Positions 11,470 to 22,079 of a stretch of 29,395 nucleotides of DNA are shown here, in pieces. How positions within the stretch are numbered: position 1 is the first letter of the stretch; every line of letters starts with the position of its first letter. A program made the translations under genes and the position numbers. A model generated the notes under the pieces. It made no database searches. It had not been told where the DNA came from and was given only the letters and a program-made list of their open reading frames with translations. The DNA comes from Hemicentrotus pulcherrimus (Eukaryota > Echinodermata > Echinoidea > Camarodonta > Strongylocentrotidae), in assembly GCA_003118195.1 (NCBI GenBank), contig BEXV01000297.1, forward strand, positions 33,484 to 62,878. The letters run 5' to 3'.

Positions 11470-11789
11470 CTTAGCCCCACTCACAGGGATACCTGCTGTG
11501 TTCTCATTCTCTCTGTTCTCAAGCCCTGCCTCGTGATTGTTGTTGTTGCTATTATTATTATTGTTATTCATGATGGATGCGTCCTTGACACGATCTAAGT
11601 CATCTGGGGTAGTAGCAGGGGTAACGCCCAGGGATGGTGAGATGGCATCATTCTCTGCCTCCAGGAGACTCATGTCCTCTGTGCTAGGACTCTCTGGTGG
11701 TGAGCTGGAGTCATGGCTGGAGAGGGCGGTATTGCAGGAGCCTGGAGGTTTGTTGAAGTGATCGTTATCCGGGAGCTCTGGTCTTCTGA
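11332..11789 (-). CDS. lim1: Lim1 (Lhx1/5-class) LIM-homeobox gene, internal exon: linker plus homeodomain residues 1-46
   Basis: Seen: the minus-strand frame encodes 152 complete residues. The first ~106 form a low-complexity linker with Ser/Pro/Glu/Asp-rich stretches ([20 protein letters not shown]), an Asn run of six N, one S and four N, and then the motif [20 protein letters not shown]. The last 46 residues (11332-11469) are homeodomain positions 1-46: R5, L16, F20 and R31 are in place, and I8 replaces the commoner Phe. The exon ends after Q46 (CAG) at a GTAAGA donor, phase 0, so V47-W48-F49 must be in the next exon. The acceptor ACAG precedes TC-AGA-AGA-CCA (phase 1). Known: this homeodomain is almost invariant in Lhx1/Lhx5/Lim1 proteins, which carry two N-terminal LIM domains and act in the nucleus as Ldb/Chip-partnered activators in axial, neural and ectodermal patterning. 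Inferred: the ancestral invertebrate Lhx1/5 single-copy gene. Neither LIM domains nor helix 3 is in this window, so the gene is partial here. Confidence 0.95.
11536..11568 (-). repeat. Asparagine-coding AAY trinucleotide run in the lim1 linker
   Basis: Eleven codons encode N6-S-N4, read on the minus strand as AAT AAC AAT4 AGC AAC3 AAT. The mixed AAT/AAC codons and the single AGC interruption suggest an older, partly stabilised slippage tract. It sits in the disordered linker between the LIM domains and the homeodomain, so length variation would probably be tolerated. Confidence 0.85.
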
Positions 11790-11812
11790 CTGTGTATATG
11801 AGAACAACACGA
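11790..11812 (-). other. Splice acceptor and pyrimidine tract of the lim1 exon
   Basis: The minus strand reads TTCGTGTTGTTCTCATATACACAG followed by TCAG and the RRPELPD codons, so a modest pyrimidine tract ends in an AG. A second AG lies 4 nt downstream (TCAG, ending at 11786), which would give a different phase. The ACAG site is preferred because it fits the longer open frame, but the preceding exon is not available to confirm the phase. Confidence 0.7.
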
Positions 11813-14047
11813 AATTGTTTCTGGTAAATATGAAATTGTACAAGATTTAGAACTAGACAGACAGTATCAAAAAGAACCAAAGACTGAACTATACCATGTG
11901 TGGGGTACATACAGGCAAAGCATATTTCAGTACTGAAACATAATGAAGGCAAATATTCCTAAGATTGGGGATGAATGAAGAAATTCTCAAACACGGATAG
12001 TTCCTTGTACATAAGGTCTAGGTCACTTAAGATATTACAAACTAAAACATGTACATTGTTGCTTTCATAAAGTCTACTGGAACTATAGGAGTATAAACAC
12101 ATTCACCTTTGATGGGTTTTATATTGACTTGAAACGCTTTCCGCTCTACTGAGTTTAGGTTTTCATTTCCAGTTCAGATGACACGATGTGCAACGGGGAT
12201 GAAAATTTATGAGATTCGGGTTTTGATATTAAACAATGCGATTTAAATAAAATGACAACATGGCTACGTCCTCGCTGAGCCATTACCAACATCAACACTT
12301 CTATTATACGTATTGTTGAACTGTACTCAGGCACACAGATCAAATGGTCACGTGTTATGTGTTATTGCATGCCAGTTTATCAATTAAGGGGAGTGAAATG
12401 AAGGGAATGATGAATGGATATCACTCTCACAATTAATCATCGAATAAAATGATGGCGCTAAAACTTCGTACGGCGTTCTGACTGAGTGGTCCCGTTTCTG
12501 TTTTAAAAAAGCATCTTCCACCTCTCCGACAATTTCCTATTTCGTTTCAAATTCACATTCCCTATCTTTGATTTAGCCTATATCAGCCTTCGTGGTTTCG
12601 TCTCGTTGAATGGGATGCGCTTGCTTTCTACATTCTCGTGGTAAATAGCATTTCGTTAAATAAATGCGATTTCTTAAGACCTATCAAACGACATATTCGG
12701 AAAAGTATCCTAAAAGTGACTGGATGGATGCGTCTATAATAGGAGGTCGATGCACTATGGTGATACCTCTGTGGTGGAGTGTGGGTTGGGAAGAGGGAAA
12801 ACGCGCGAAAAAAAAAAGAGAACGCATAAATATTAAATGAAATATTCAGCAGCATAATCACTATAAAATGTCCCCGTTGTGGGTTGGGGTGAAAATTGTA
12901 GGAGCCATAGAACGCAAATAGAGCTAATAATGGGACTATAAAAACAGTCCTATGTAGGCAATATCATTAAGCGTGCAGGCAGAGGGATGAGTGGTTTGCT
13001 TTCAGTCCCACATATTACGGCTAAGGATGTTGCGGTGAATAACTGCATTTATTGTCTCTTTGTTGATGTATCAAGTACTACAAGACAAATAACGATGTCC
13101 CTCACTGATCGGCGTAGGAGTGCAAAAACAATGATATAAAACCCAAAGTCGCCTCATGAACTGATATATGTGAACTTATTCGATATCTAATAATATGTTT
13201 GCATGAAACGATCAGGCACAAATAATCTATTAAGATTAGCATGATTATCACCCGATGGTTTATCATTATTATTTGTGTGTTTGTTTGTTATTCTTACTTG
13301 TTTGTTTTTCTTTGTTTTTTTGCCTTCATATTATATACCACAGGTATAGAATGTAGCAGTGAATGCTTTACCGTGACCGTTTTATTTTCGGATAAATCAT
13401 AATTTGGATCTCTTTCTCAGGTTGTTTCAGTAAACCTCATTTTAAAATGATACAAGTTTGTTTGGTTTGAATACATTAGACAGTCAACTACACTCCAACA
13501 TCAATCACATTATCAAAGATCGGGAGTCCGACGGGAGTACCAAAAACAGGTCAAAGAAATCACGATTGCGAGGAGGACACACGATAGAAAGTGATGAAAA
13601 GTTGGTGTATATGATCGTGTCTTTGCCGCAGTAACAAACTTGGTCAAATATCCGAAACTTATACATCATCAACTCCACGAGCACCCTGTAGCTTTGCTAC
13701 TTCTTTTGGCGGCTTGCTTTTACAGGGCCTTAACTACGTCCTATCAAACACAACCGAAACACAATCTTCCAATCTCCTTTTCTCATTTTCTTCACGTCAT
13801 CTCTCTTTCTTTCTCTATTGCTATTTTCCACTTTCATTTCCCATTCATAATACCAAGATTTTGTCCCATTTAATACATCATAATTTCAATTATAATATCA
13901 GTAGACCTAATTATACACTATTTATACTATTAAACTATGTTTTTGTCTTTACTTTCTTACGTTCTCTCACTTATTCTCTATGTTTGTTCAAATATTATTC
14001 TACCTCGCATTTCCCACCCATCTCTCTTACCCCATCCTATCCCAGCT

Positions 14048-14049
<2 letters not shown>

Positions 14050-14083
<34 letters not shown>
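14050..14083. repeat. (CT)17 microsatellite
   Basis: Uninterrupted CT dinucleotides. Confidence 0.97.
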
Positions 14084-14087
<4 letters not shown>

Positions 14088-14379
14088 GTTCCTTTTCTTT
14101 CTTATTCATTAGATCAATTTCTTTTAATTCCCCTTTTCCCATTCAACGGGTTGTCATAAATGAAAACCGCCTCTTCCGTCAGTTGTTTCCATATTTTTGA
14201 CATATTTGAGGATATGGAGGTATGATAAGATCACCTAGAGGTCAACAAGTAGAGAAATCATTTCGATTACTAGTGACGAAAACTTCTGACTATTAAATGG
14301 GAATATGCCTCTTTACGAATACCGCCTTCTACATTAATCGCATCCCCTTTCCTCTAGTGTGTGGGGCAGGGGTGGGAGT

Positions 14380-14540
14380 AGAAGAGAGAAAGAGAGAGAG
14401 AGAGAGAGAGGGAGAGAGGGAGGGAGAGAGAGAGAGTAAGGAGAGAGAGAGAGGGGGAGGGAGAGAGAGAGAAATGAAGTAAGAGGGAGAGGACGAGAGT
14501 AAGAGAGAAGGACGAGGAGAGGGTGAGGAAAAGAGTAAGG
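14380..14540. repeat. GA-rich polypurine tract
   Basis: About 160 bases almost free of pyrimidines on +, built from GA and GGA units with scattered T and C interruptions. Its Arg/Glu-rich translation is an artefact. Confidence 0.95.
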
Positions 14541-14602
14541 TACCCTGTTCAGCTTTTAAAGATACACTTTAATCCTTACGTGTATACAATTAACACAAAG
14601 TT

Positions 14603-14617
14603 AAAAAAAAAAAAAAA
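14603..14617. repeat. Poly-A run (A15)
   Basis: Fifteen A residues. No retroelement body could be recognised next to it. Confidence 0.95.
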
Positions 14618-15373
14618 CACGTATAGGCATTATAACTCATTTCTAAAAGCTCTTATATAACTATTTCTCCACTCAAGAGAAACGCTACAGTCGAAGCTTT
14701 TGATAATTATGCTTATCTTTTCGAGTAACGAAATATAGAAATGATTTTTGAGGCTTACCAAAACCACTAGTATTTATCCATTTACAATTAACCTACATTG
14801 GTTTTTGCATCAAGAGTTACCCACGTAGTAGCTTGTAAGCCAGTCGAACGGACATACCTGTTTATCATATCCTTTTATCCCTACGGTCAGCTCTTTGGAC
14901 TAAAAAACTAAATCTCAACCTTTTATATGTATCTATAAAAAAAAAAGAATATATGAAACTAAACAAATCACAAAAATATAATGTCTTATCATTTAAGAAG
15001 TACCGCCCTCAGTTTCCCTGTAATTAACCCTCGTTCTTCTCACTGAAAATAGTTTATCAACCGAAGAGGCAATCCTGTTTAAATACAGCAGCAAATAAGA
15101 AAAATATATCGCCTAACGAATATATTCACAGATTAGTGGATTGTAAACAAATCTAAGCCTTCGGCACTTTTAGATAAAATAATTCCCCTTGAAAGGTTAT
15201 AATAATTGTGTATTCTACTCCTAAATATAAATGTCTACTTTTCCTCAAAAGGTTTAAGAGAGGAATACTGAAAAAGTAGTGCGATCATTTCCATTTTCTC
15301 AAAATTGTTGGTGAAGGGGTAGTGAATGTGTATACAAACGCAGTACAAGATTACTGCTCGATTTAGTTATGAG

Positions 15374-15394
15374 ATATATATATATATATATATA
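15374..15394. repeat. (AT)10 microsatellite
   Basis: Uninterrupted alternating AT. Confidence 0.95.
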
Positions 15395-16053
15395 GACTAA
15401 CAACTATTTATTTACATTATTAGGCGACAACAAACATTAGGTTAATGACTGCGTATTCGTTATACGAAAATGCAGATTTCTTCAATTTCTTTTTATATTT
15501 CAGATACCGACTGCTCGATCTTTTCGCACACAATGAAAGAAGATCCAATATGACCTTTCTTTAATGTTTCACGGCATTATGATTCTCCACTGATGTTTTT
15601 GAAGGTGTGAACATTAAAAATGCTTCAAATATTTGCCAGTCTCGTCACAACATGGAACAACATGGGCATCTGTGGGTAGAGCCTGTCATATGAAGGTAGA
15701 TGAAGAGAGGATACTCGAGGGTATAAAACAGGCCTTCTCGCTCTGCATTATTCAGCGATGAAAACGAGTAAATTATTAATACGTCCATCGTAGTGGGACC
15801 CAGGTGGCTAGGACTACTGGGTGAGGAGCCTGCCTACAGCACTCATTTATACACCGTTATCAGAGAAGCAAGTATACAGCGGAATATATCAAAAGAGATA
15901 GGCAGATATATGGATCATAACAATTACATCTTTTTGCTTTTATGTGATTCCTATCAACCTTGTTTATAACATCATCATCCATGACCTTTGTAATCCGATT
16001 TGTCATGAGTTTCAGTGTGATTATTTTCAATGCCATTATTACTAAGCCGCCTA

Positions 16054-16098
<45 letters not shown>

Positions 16099-16107
16099 CA
16101 CTACTAC
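16054..16107. repeat. (TAC)n microsatellite running into the assembly gap
   Basis: At least fifteen TAC units to 16098, a CCA interruption, then more CTAC up to the first N. The true repeat length is unknown because the gap truncates it. Confidence 0.95.
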
Positions 16108-16586
16108 NNNNNNNNNNNNNNNNNNNNNNNNNNNNNNNNNNNNNNNNNNNNNNNNNNNNNNNNNNNNNNNNNNNNNNNNNNNNNNNNNNNNNNNNNNNNN
16201 NNNNNNNNNNNNNNNNNNNNNNNNNNNNNNNNNNNNNNNNNNNNNNNNNNNNNNNNNNNNNNNNNNNNNNNNNNNNNNNNNNNNNNNNNNNNNNNNNNNN
16301 NNNNNNNNNNNNNNNNNNNNNNNNNNNNNNNNNNNNNNNNNNNNNNNNNNNNNNNNNNNNNNNNNNNNNNNNNNNNNNNNNNNNNNNNNNNNNNNNNNNN
16401 NNNNNNNNNNNNNNNNNNNNNNNNNNNNNNNNNNNNNNNNNNNNNNNNNNNNNNNNNNNNNNNNNNNNNNNNNNNNNNNNNNNNNNNNNNNNNNNNNNNN
16501 NNNNNNNNNNNNNNNNNNNNNNNNNNNNNNNNNNNNNNNNNNNNNNNNNNNNNNNNNNNNNNNNNNNNNNNNNNNNNNNNNNNNNN
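16108..16586. other. Assembly gap (479 N)
   Basis: A run of N begins directly inside a (TAC)n microsatellite. The odd length suggests a size estimated from paired reads rather than a fixed placeholder. A single LIM-domain exon of about 200 bp could in principle hide here. Confidence 0.99.
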
Positions 16587-17655
16587 TAAGCACCGCTTTG
16601 AAGGAGTAAGCTATCAGATAAGAACTGTACAACCCTTGTCACAGACGGCAGCGCGTGGTATTAATAATTCATCCAACAAATACAGACATCTCGATTCATG
16701 GCAATGAGACGTAAAAATGCGAGTGACAGAGAACTACAAAAAAAATCGCGAATTTTTAGTTTAGACAGAATGAGAAAAGTTTCGCTGTGGGTTTCTAGAG
16801 GGAGACCCTTGAGACTTTAACATGCATCATTCAGGTTCCACACTACAATGGGTAGTGAAGATGTACACTGAGCATAAACTATCAGATTAAAGCATTAAAG
16901 TGTGTCACATACACTCTATATGGCCCCAAGATATTGCTCTCGTTCTCTCTCCATTTCGGTTTTGTTTTGGCCCAAATCGGAGTCACGCATTAATGGACGA
17001 CAATAATGTGTTATGACGTGAAAATACTCCAGTGGTTTTTAGAATGCAGGACGGTTAAGTTCATCAGAGTAAAACACTCCACCGACAAACAATAATTATA
17101 GCTCATGAACAGCCTGGAGATGAGCTTGAAAGGCTGTTTCAAATTTTCACGTGATAGATATAATGAAGTTTCGAGTCTTTCGACAACCTTCTATCATAAT
17201 AATACATGAACTGTCTAACAAGTAAAACACTTCTTTAGTTTGAAGAAAACGATGATGACCAATGACTTGTAGACGATAAGAGATGACATTTAAATTATTT
17301 AAAGAAATACTTCAGAAGTTGGATACCCCAGATGCCTTTAAATATTAGTGAGGACCAAATATACCTTTAAGAACCAGAGATACCTTTAATAATCTTTGAT
17401 GACACTCAGTTGAAGGAGAAGAGAAGGTTTGAAATCAGCCGTCAGGTGACAACAGGTTACTCTTGATGAATGTCACAACCACAGCGCCCCCTACTGAGTG
17501 AGATAGGTTCATACAATGTACCATGGAATGTAGTCCGTGTATGCAGCTACGTATACCACTCCGACGCTATCAAGTTTTGGTACAACAATGGTAGCAATTT
17601 GCTTCCCGCTCATTGTTGTCATTCTAAGGTCTCCATCAAGACCTAACGAATCGAA

Positions 17656-17860
17656 GGCGCAATGGTTCAGCAGTTGATGTACCGGTCTCAGAACTAAAAG
17701 ATCAAGGTCATGGGTTCGAAACTGCGTCTGCATTGTCAGCGCGCTAGGTCTCTCGGTTGATGCATTCATCTTAATTGTTTTCGTCCTTCGGATAGGACGT
17801 ACATGTAAAATCCCCCGGTGGCTTTTCCCCATGTATTATAATTGCATATTCGTCACTAGA
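17656..17860 (+). mobile_element. tRNA-derived SINE-like element (+ strand)
   Basis: A tRNA-like head carries an A-box-like TGGTTCAGCAGTTGATG at 17663-17679 and a B-box-like GGTTCGAAAC at 17713-17722. Between them is an anticodon-loop-like CTCAGAA and a long variable-arm-like segment, reminiscent of a leucine-type tRNA. The body that follows contains the GTCCTTCGGATAGGACGT hairpin-like segment and a CCCCCGGTGG segment, of a kind I associate with marine-invertebrate SINEs. It is too degenerate for a functional tRNA. The 3' boundary is approximate and no target-site duplication was established. Confidence 0.6.
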
Positions 17861-18203
17861 TCAATGTCTAACTTTATGTCGGTGTCAGAAGAAGAAAATA
17901 CATATTTTAAAAATACGCCATACTTTGGAAAACGATTCCTACACCTTTTCAAAGTTATAACTTCAAGGTGTGTAACATCACTGCTGTTCTGTGTTTAAGA
18001 TAAAATCATAATCAATGGCGGCTGGGAGAAAGACTCTCAGCTTAGCATGCCTGTGCAATGAAACATGGAGAGAATGTTTGTGACTTCCACATTCTCCCTC
18101 GAGATAGGAGGAAAGAGAAAAGATGTGGTGATAATGTGATAAGTCGCGTGTCAGCTGCTCTGTATGAGGCGGCTAACGAATACAATGGTGTGAGAACAAA
18201 AAA

Positions 18204-18273
18204 GATGATGGTGATGATGATGAGAATCACTACTTCCATCATGATGAAAATGATGATGATGATGAAGATGATC
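18204..18273. repeat. Interrupted (GAT)n microsatellite
   Basis: Blocks of GAT/ATG separated by a complex segment (CACTACTTCCATC). It explains the Met-rich and Ile-rich open frames on both strands. Confidence 0.9.
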
Positions 18274-18677
18274 ATACAGAGAATTAATCTGTTTAGAACT
18301 ACACCCTTTCTGCTGACGTTCAGGGTGACGAAACGGGTGACGAAGAGAAGGAAATTAGATTTTTCGATTTTTGAACAATGACGACGACTATTACAGGAAT
18401 AATAACGGTTATAATTGCAAGCGTGGAGATTTTTATGAGAATATAATATCCTCATCCAAACTTTAGAGGTAACTTTATAGGGACTTACTTAATGGTCAAC
18501 ACTGTGATACATACTATTGATTGTTAAACCTAAAAATGAATTGATTATATCAAGCATGGATCTTCAAAAATTAAAACGTTTGAAAAGCACTTTCATTAAA
18601 AGAAATTGTTCAGTGTTTTTGGAAGGAAACTGGCCTAGTTTTGTATTGATCCTTTTTCGTAGTGTACGTGAGAAACG

Positions 18678-18689
18678 CCCCCCCCCCCC
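18678..18689. repeat. Poly-C run (C12)
   Basis: Twelve consecutive C residues. Confidence 0.97.
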
Positions 18690-20633
18690 AGTCAATATCT
18701 TTTATTGTCAATAGTTTAAGACAAGCAATTGTTTTATCCTGACGCCCCATAAACATCGACATGATCATGGGTCATGGATGAAATTATGCCAAAAAGTACA
18801 TTGAAATTGCAATGTCAGTTGGAAACTGAAAGCATGGTGTTATGATTTAGGAAAAATGAACTCGAGTCACAGCTTCTTCTTTATCTGGTAAATATTAACT
18901 GATAGATGCCAAACATTCTCCAAGTGAACACCATTCTTACATTCGTAAAATGTATATGCCACAAACAACAATAAACGAAATGTATGACAGTCTGTCTCGC
19001 TATGATTGCGGCTGCTGGATGAGTCGACCTTGTCTGGCCGTGTTGGCCCCGGGAGCCCGGCGGGTGTGAGAGCCAGGTAGGTACCCCTGACCTTGGTCTG
19101 TCGCATCAGTCAAACATTAGGTGGGTAACCAATGAAACATGAGTGACATACTGTGGATTTACATGTGAGAGATTGCCAGGGTAGTCTCAGCATCTATTAG
19201 AACATGGAGGAGGATAGTCGGAGGGGCAGAGCAGAATGGGGGAAGAGGAGTCAAATTAAAGGGCAATCCAACCCTTGTAGTAACATCACTGGTATGGAAA
19301 CAGAAAAATAAAAGAAAGGGAATGATGAAAGTTTGAAATAAATCAGAACAACAATAAGGGAGTTATGAATGTTTTAAATGTGAAATCACTACATCCATGC
19401 GAATCTCAAAAAAAGCAATATATGATCTATGGATTGTGACGCAGTCATGGTACAACTCTCCAAATTGTCGTGTAAAAAAATATAATTATTTTCTCCTTTA
19501 CTCCAAGGTGCCTACCGTCTTTTGGGGCACTACTAAAAATACATTATTGATAGCATATTAATAAAAATCCTCAAAAAGACACTCTCGAATCAAATTGGCA
19601 TGTAATAAGTCTGTGTGTTGAATCTCGAAAGGGAAAGTAGTCCGGCACTTCGTCACAGTGACATTACCGATTCAACAAATTTGAAGTACCCATACGTATA
19701 TAGTGACTACTATACAACAAAATACTTTCACCAGTCTTTTTCTCTGGTTTTACTGCTTTCTTTTAGAGTAGTTGTCTATTCAGGTTGAATTTCCTTTTAA
19801 GGTTGGGTAGATGATAAGACAAGATGGACCTGAAAAGCATTCTTTAGCACCACTTTTCCTTTGATGCCGTTGAAGCAATAAATAAATTAATGACTTCGTC
19901 ACCCCTAAAATATTGTTAACTCTTCAAAAACAAAGTTGCTGTCTTCAGTTGATAACAATCAAATGAGAAGGTTAAGGACGGTATAACCTTCTTCTCTTGT
20001 CAGTGCTGTGAACGCCTACTACAGAGTCAACGAACTCGACATGTTGAGGTATAATGAAATTCACAGTATTACGAAGTAAATCCATGTAAAATTTCCAATA
20101 TCCCAATATTAATGTATACACTGATTTAAATCAGGACGAATGACTAATAAACCATGTTCTTATCTGCTCTTGTTCAAATTCAACTATTCGCTTTGACGCA
20201 ATACAAAGTTCTACGAGTTCTTGGATACGTATCCTCTCCTAACCACCGTCTTTCATTTATTTTTTTGCAAATTGCATTGAGTAGTCTCTTTATATTGACA
20301 TTCAAAGTGACAATTCATACGTTGACAAATGATGACAAGAAAATATAAAGTTATCGCAGAATCTAACAAAATGTTTGAATTCACGAATAAACTATTATGA
20401 GGTATAAAAGTGTGACGCGATTGAGCAGATTGTCCACTATCAATAGCGGAACTCTGGAACTCCAGAGTATTTTCAAACATGAATCAATCCTATATGTCAG
20501 GATGGATGGTGTACACGTGCAAGTGTCACATCTACACGAATGTCTTAGATGATGGTGAACTACTCAACATGCATATCTCTCCTGCAATATCTCACTAATG
20601 TAACTTCAGGATAAATCTCTCTCCATTAAGTGA

Positions 20634-20646
20634 GGATTATTAATCC
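20634..20646. promoter_or_regulatory. Palindromic K50-homeodomain (Otx/Gsc-type) double site
   Basis: The sequence GGATTATTAATCC is a perfect 13-bp palindrome holding two TAATCC sites back to back. TAATCC is the consensus of Otx, Goosecoid and other K50 homeodomains. That it is used in vivo is inference. Confidence 0.3.
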
Positions 20647-21148
20647 CAGGAATTATAAAAATTTGCTTTAAAACGAATCTAAGTTAGTCAATGATAAGCC
20701 AAAGGGATATACCGACGAAGTGTGTTTGAGACACCGATCCTTAAGAGCCTTAAAAGAATCCATCATCCACACTTCATTATCATATTTCTTCTCTTCGAGC
20801 GGAAAATATAAAAGCATATTTTCGCTCTTGCAAAGCTTTAACACCTTCTACAACACAGAGTGATGTATCAATACATAATCAGAGGTCTTATCTGATTTGT
20901 TCGCGTCTCCTAAGTGCTCGTCAAATTCAATTTTTTGACTTAACATTGTGTTAATTTTAGGTTAGTTTTAAGGGGTTTTGCTTTCTTAATAATTCTTCCA
21001 TTAGCATAAGAGTCACGGTCTGACGTATTCTAATAATAATTTCTGTTTAAAAAAAAAACAGACATCTCCAAACTTTCATCCTTTTATTAACATGCCGACA
21101 TTCAATCAAACTTTTCCCGTTAGGAGTCATCTTGGTATCCACTTGCCA

Positions 21149-21161
21149 CCCCCCCCCCCCC
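21149..21161. repeat. Poly-C run (C13)
   Basis: Thirteen consecutive C residues. Confidence 0.97.
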
Positions 21162-21540
21162 TCCTCTACCAACACACATATTATGTTTTACACCCTCCAT
21201 CTTACTGAGGGGAGCCGTATACACGCTTAATATAAGCACATCCCTTCTTCATTGATTTCCTTAAATTTCATTTCATTTTATATCTGCAATAATCTGAATA
21301 AACGAAAACAAAAAGAAAATATCTAATTCAGCGATTGTCCTTGAACTAGAAGGGGAAACCTTTAAGGAAACGTTTAGATTACCGTTCCTACATGATCGTA
21401 TGTGAGCCTTGACTTGAACTACGTCATTCCAGCCTTCCAAACATTGCTTTCATATCAGTCTGTCAGACGTGTCATCAAACATTCAGTTCATTCATCTTCA
21501 CAGACTGACCGCCTAAAATCGCATCACTTTTAAAGCTTTC

Positions 21541-21604
21541 ATCGATTGGATATGTTACTGTCGCCCGATATGACACCTACATGATTACGTAACAAATCGA
21601 TTGG
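21541..21604. promoter_or_regulatory. Repeated ATCGATTGG sites flanking a TTACGTAA palindrome
   Basis: ATCGATTGG occurs at 21541-21549 and again at 21596-21604 in the same orientation. Between them TTACGTAA (21585-21592) is a perfect PAR-bZIP/C/EBP-type palindrome. ATCGAT is the core bound by Onecut/Cut homeodomains. Regulatory function is inferred. Confidence 0.25.
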
Positions 21605-21754
21605 GGGAGACATGGTTAATAGGTCACATGGATAGCGGACTAGGCAAGGGAGAAACATAAGAATAGTTGAAAATCAAAATTATATACACTAATGACAAAG
21701 AGAGATATCTTAATAACTTGAAACTCTTGGACCTCCGGTGCATTTAAATCATTG

Positions 21755-22034
21755 AATAAAAATAACAAAATTATGATTATAATAGTTAAATTTACATAGT
21801 GTTTAATATGTTTATACGCGCTATATTATTACCATGATCATTACCCCAGCATTGACTTTCGCTTTGGCATTCGAGAAGTTCTTAATACCGGGTAGCCATT
21901 TACATCTCCTCGATGAAAAGTATATAGCGAATATATATCAATGCCTTGCCCAAGGACATTAGTGTCATGACGGGGCTCGAACCGGAACCATGTGATCTAC
22001 AGTCCGGTGACGTTATCCACTAGACCGCTACACT
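21755..22034 (-). mobile_element. tRNA-derived SINE-like element (- strand)
   Basis: Read on the minus strand, the head starts near 22034 with AGTGTAGCGGTCTAGTGGATAA (A-box-like). It continues with GACTGTAGATC, resembling a tyrosine-type anticodon arm, and a good B box GGTTCGAGCCC at 21973-21983. Then come the CCTTGGGCAAGGC segment and a GATGTAAATGGCTACCCGGT segment, both typical of many aquatic-invertebrate SINEs. The tail is AT-rich (ACTATGTAAATTTAACTATT and onward), which is typical of the 3' end of such elements. T-stem mismatches rule out a functional tRNA gene. The 3' end is approximate. Confidence 0.75.
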
Positions 22035-22079
22035 TTTTAAAAGCTTTTCTTTGAATTAAAACACTAATAATTTAATTTC

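Larger units (their letters stand above)
11790..16107. other. Non-coding DNA upstream of the lim1 exon, probably intron
   Basis: No LIM-domain signature (spaced Cys/His such as H-L-N-C-F-T-C or C-K-E-D-Y) could be found in any minus-strand frame. The stretch holds GT/T-rich DNA near 13270-13322, (CT)17 at 14050-14083, a GA-rich tract, A15 at 14603-14617 and an (AT)n run at 15374-15394. Open frames are short and compositionally biased. Confidence 0.65.

Noticed and set aside
11793..11952. N-terminal part of the same open frame, starting at a Met at 11952
   Set aside because: It lies upstream of a good acceptor, is hydrophobic and Cys-rich by chance, and has no LIM-domain cysteine/histidine spacing. 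It is intron sequence.
15860..16642. Long open frames on both strands across 15860-16707
   Set aside because: They span the N gap, so their openness is meaningless. The readable parts are TAC-repeat translations (poly-Tyr, poly-Leu, poly-Ser, poly-Val).
18042..18455. 137-codon minus-strand and 107-codon plus-strand frames rich in Ile or Met
   Set aside because: Both are explained by the interrupted GAT repeat read in different frames.
21961..22034. Genuine tRNA gene (tyrosine-like) on the minus strand
   Set aside because: The T-stem and anticodon stem have mismatches and SINE body sequence follows directly, so a SINE head is the better call.
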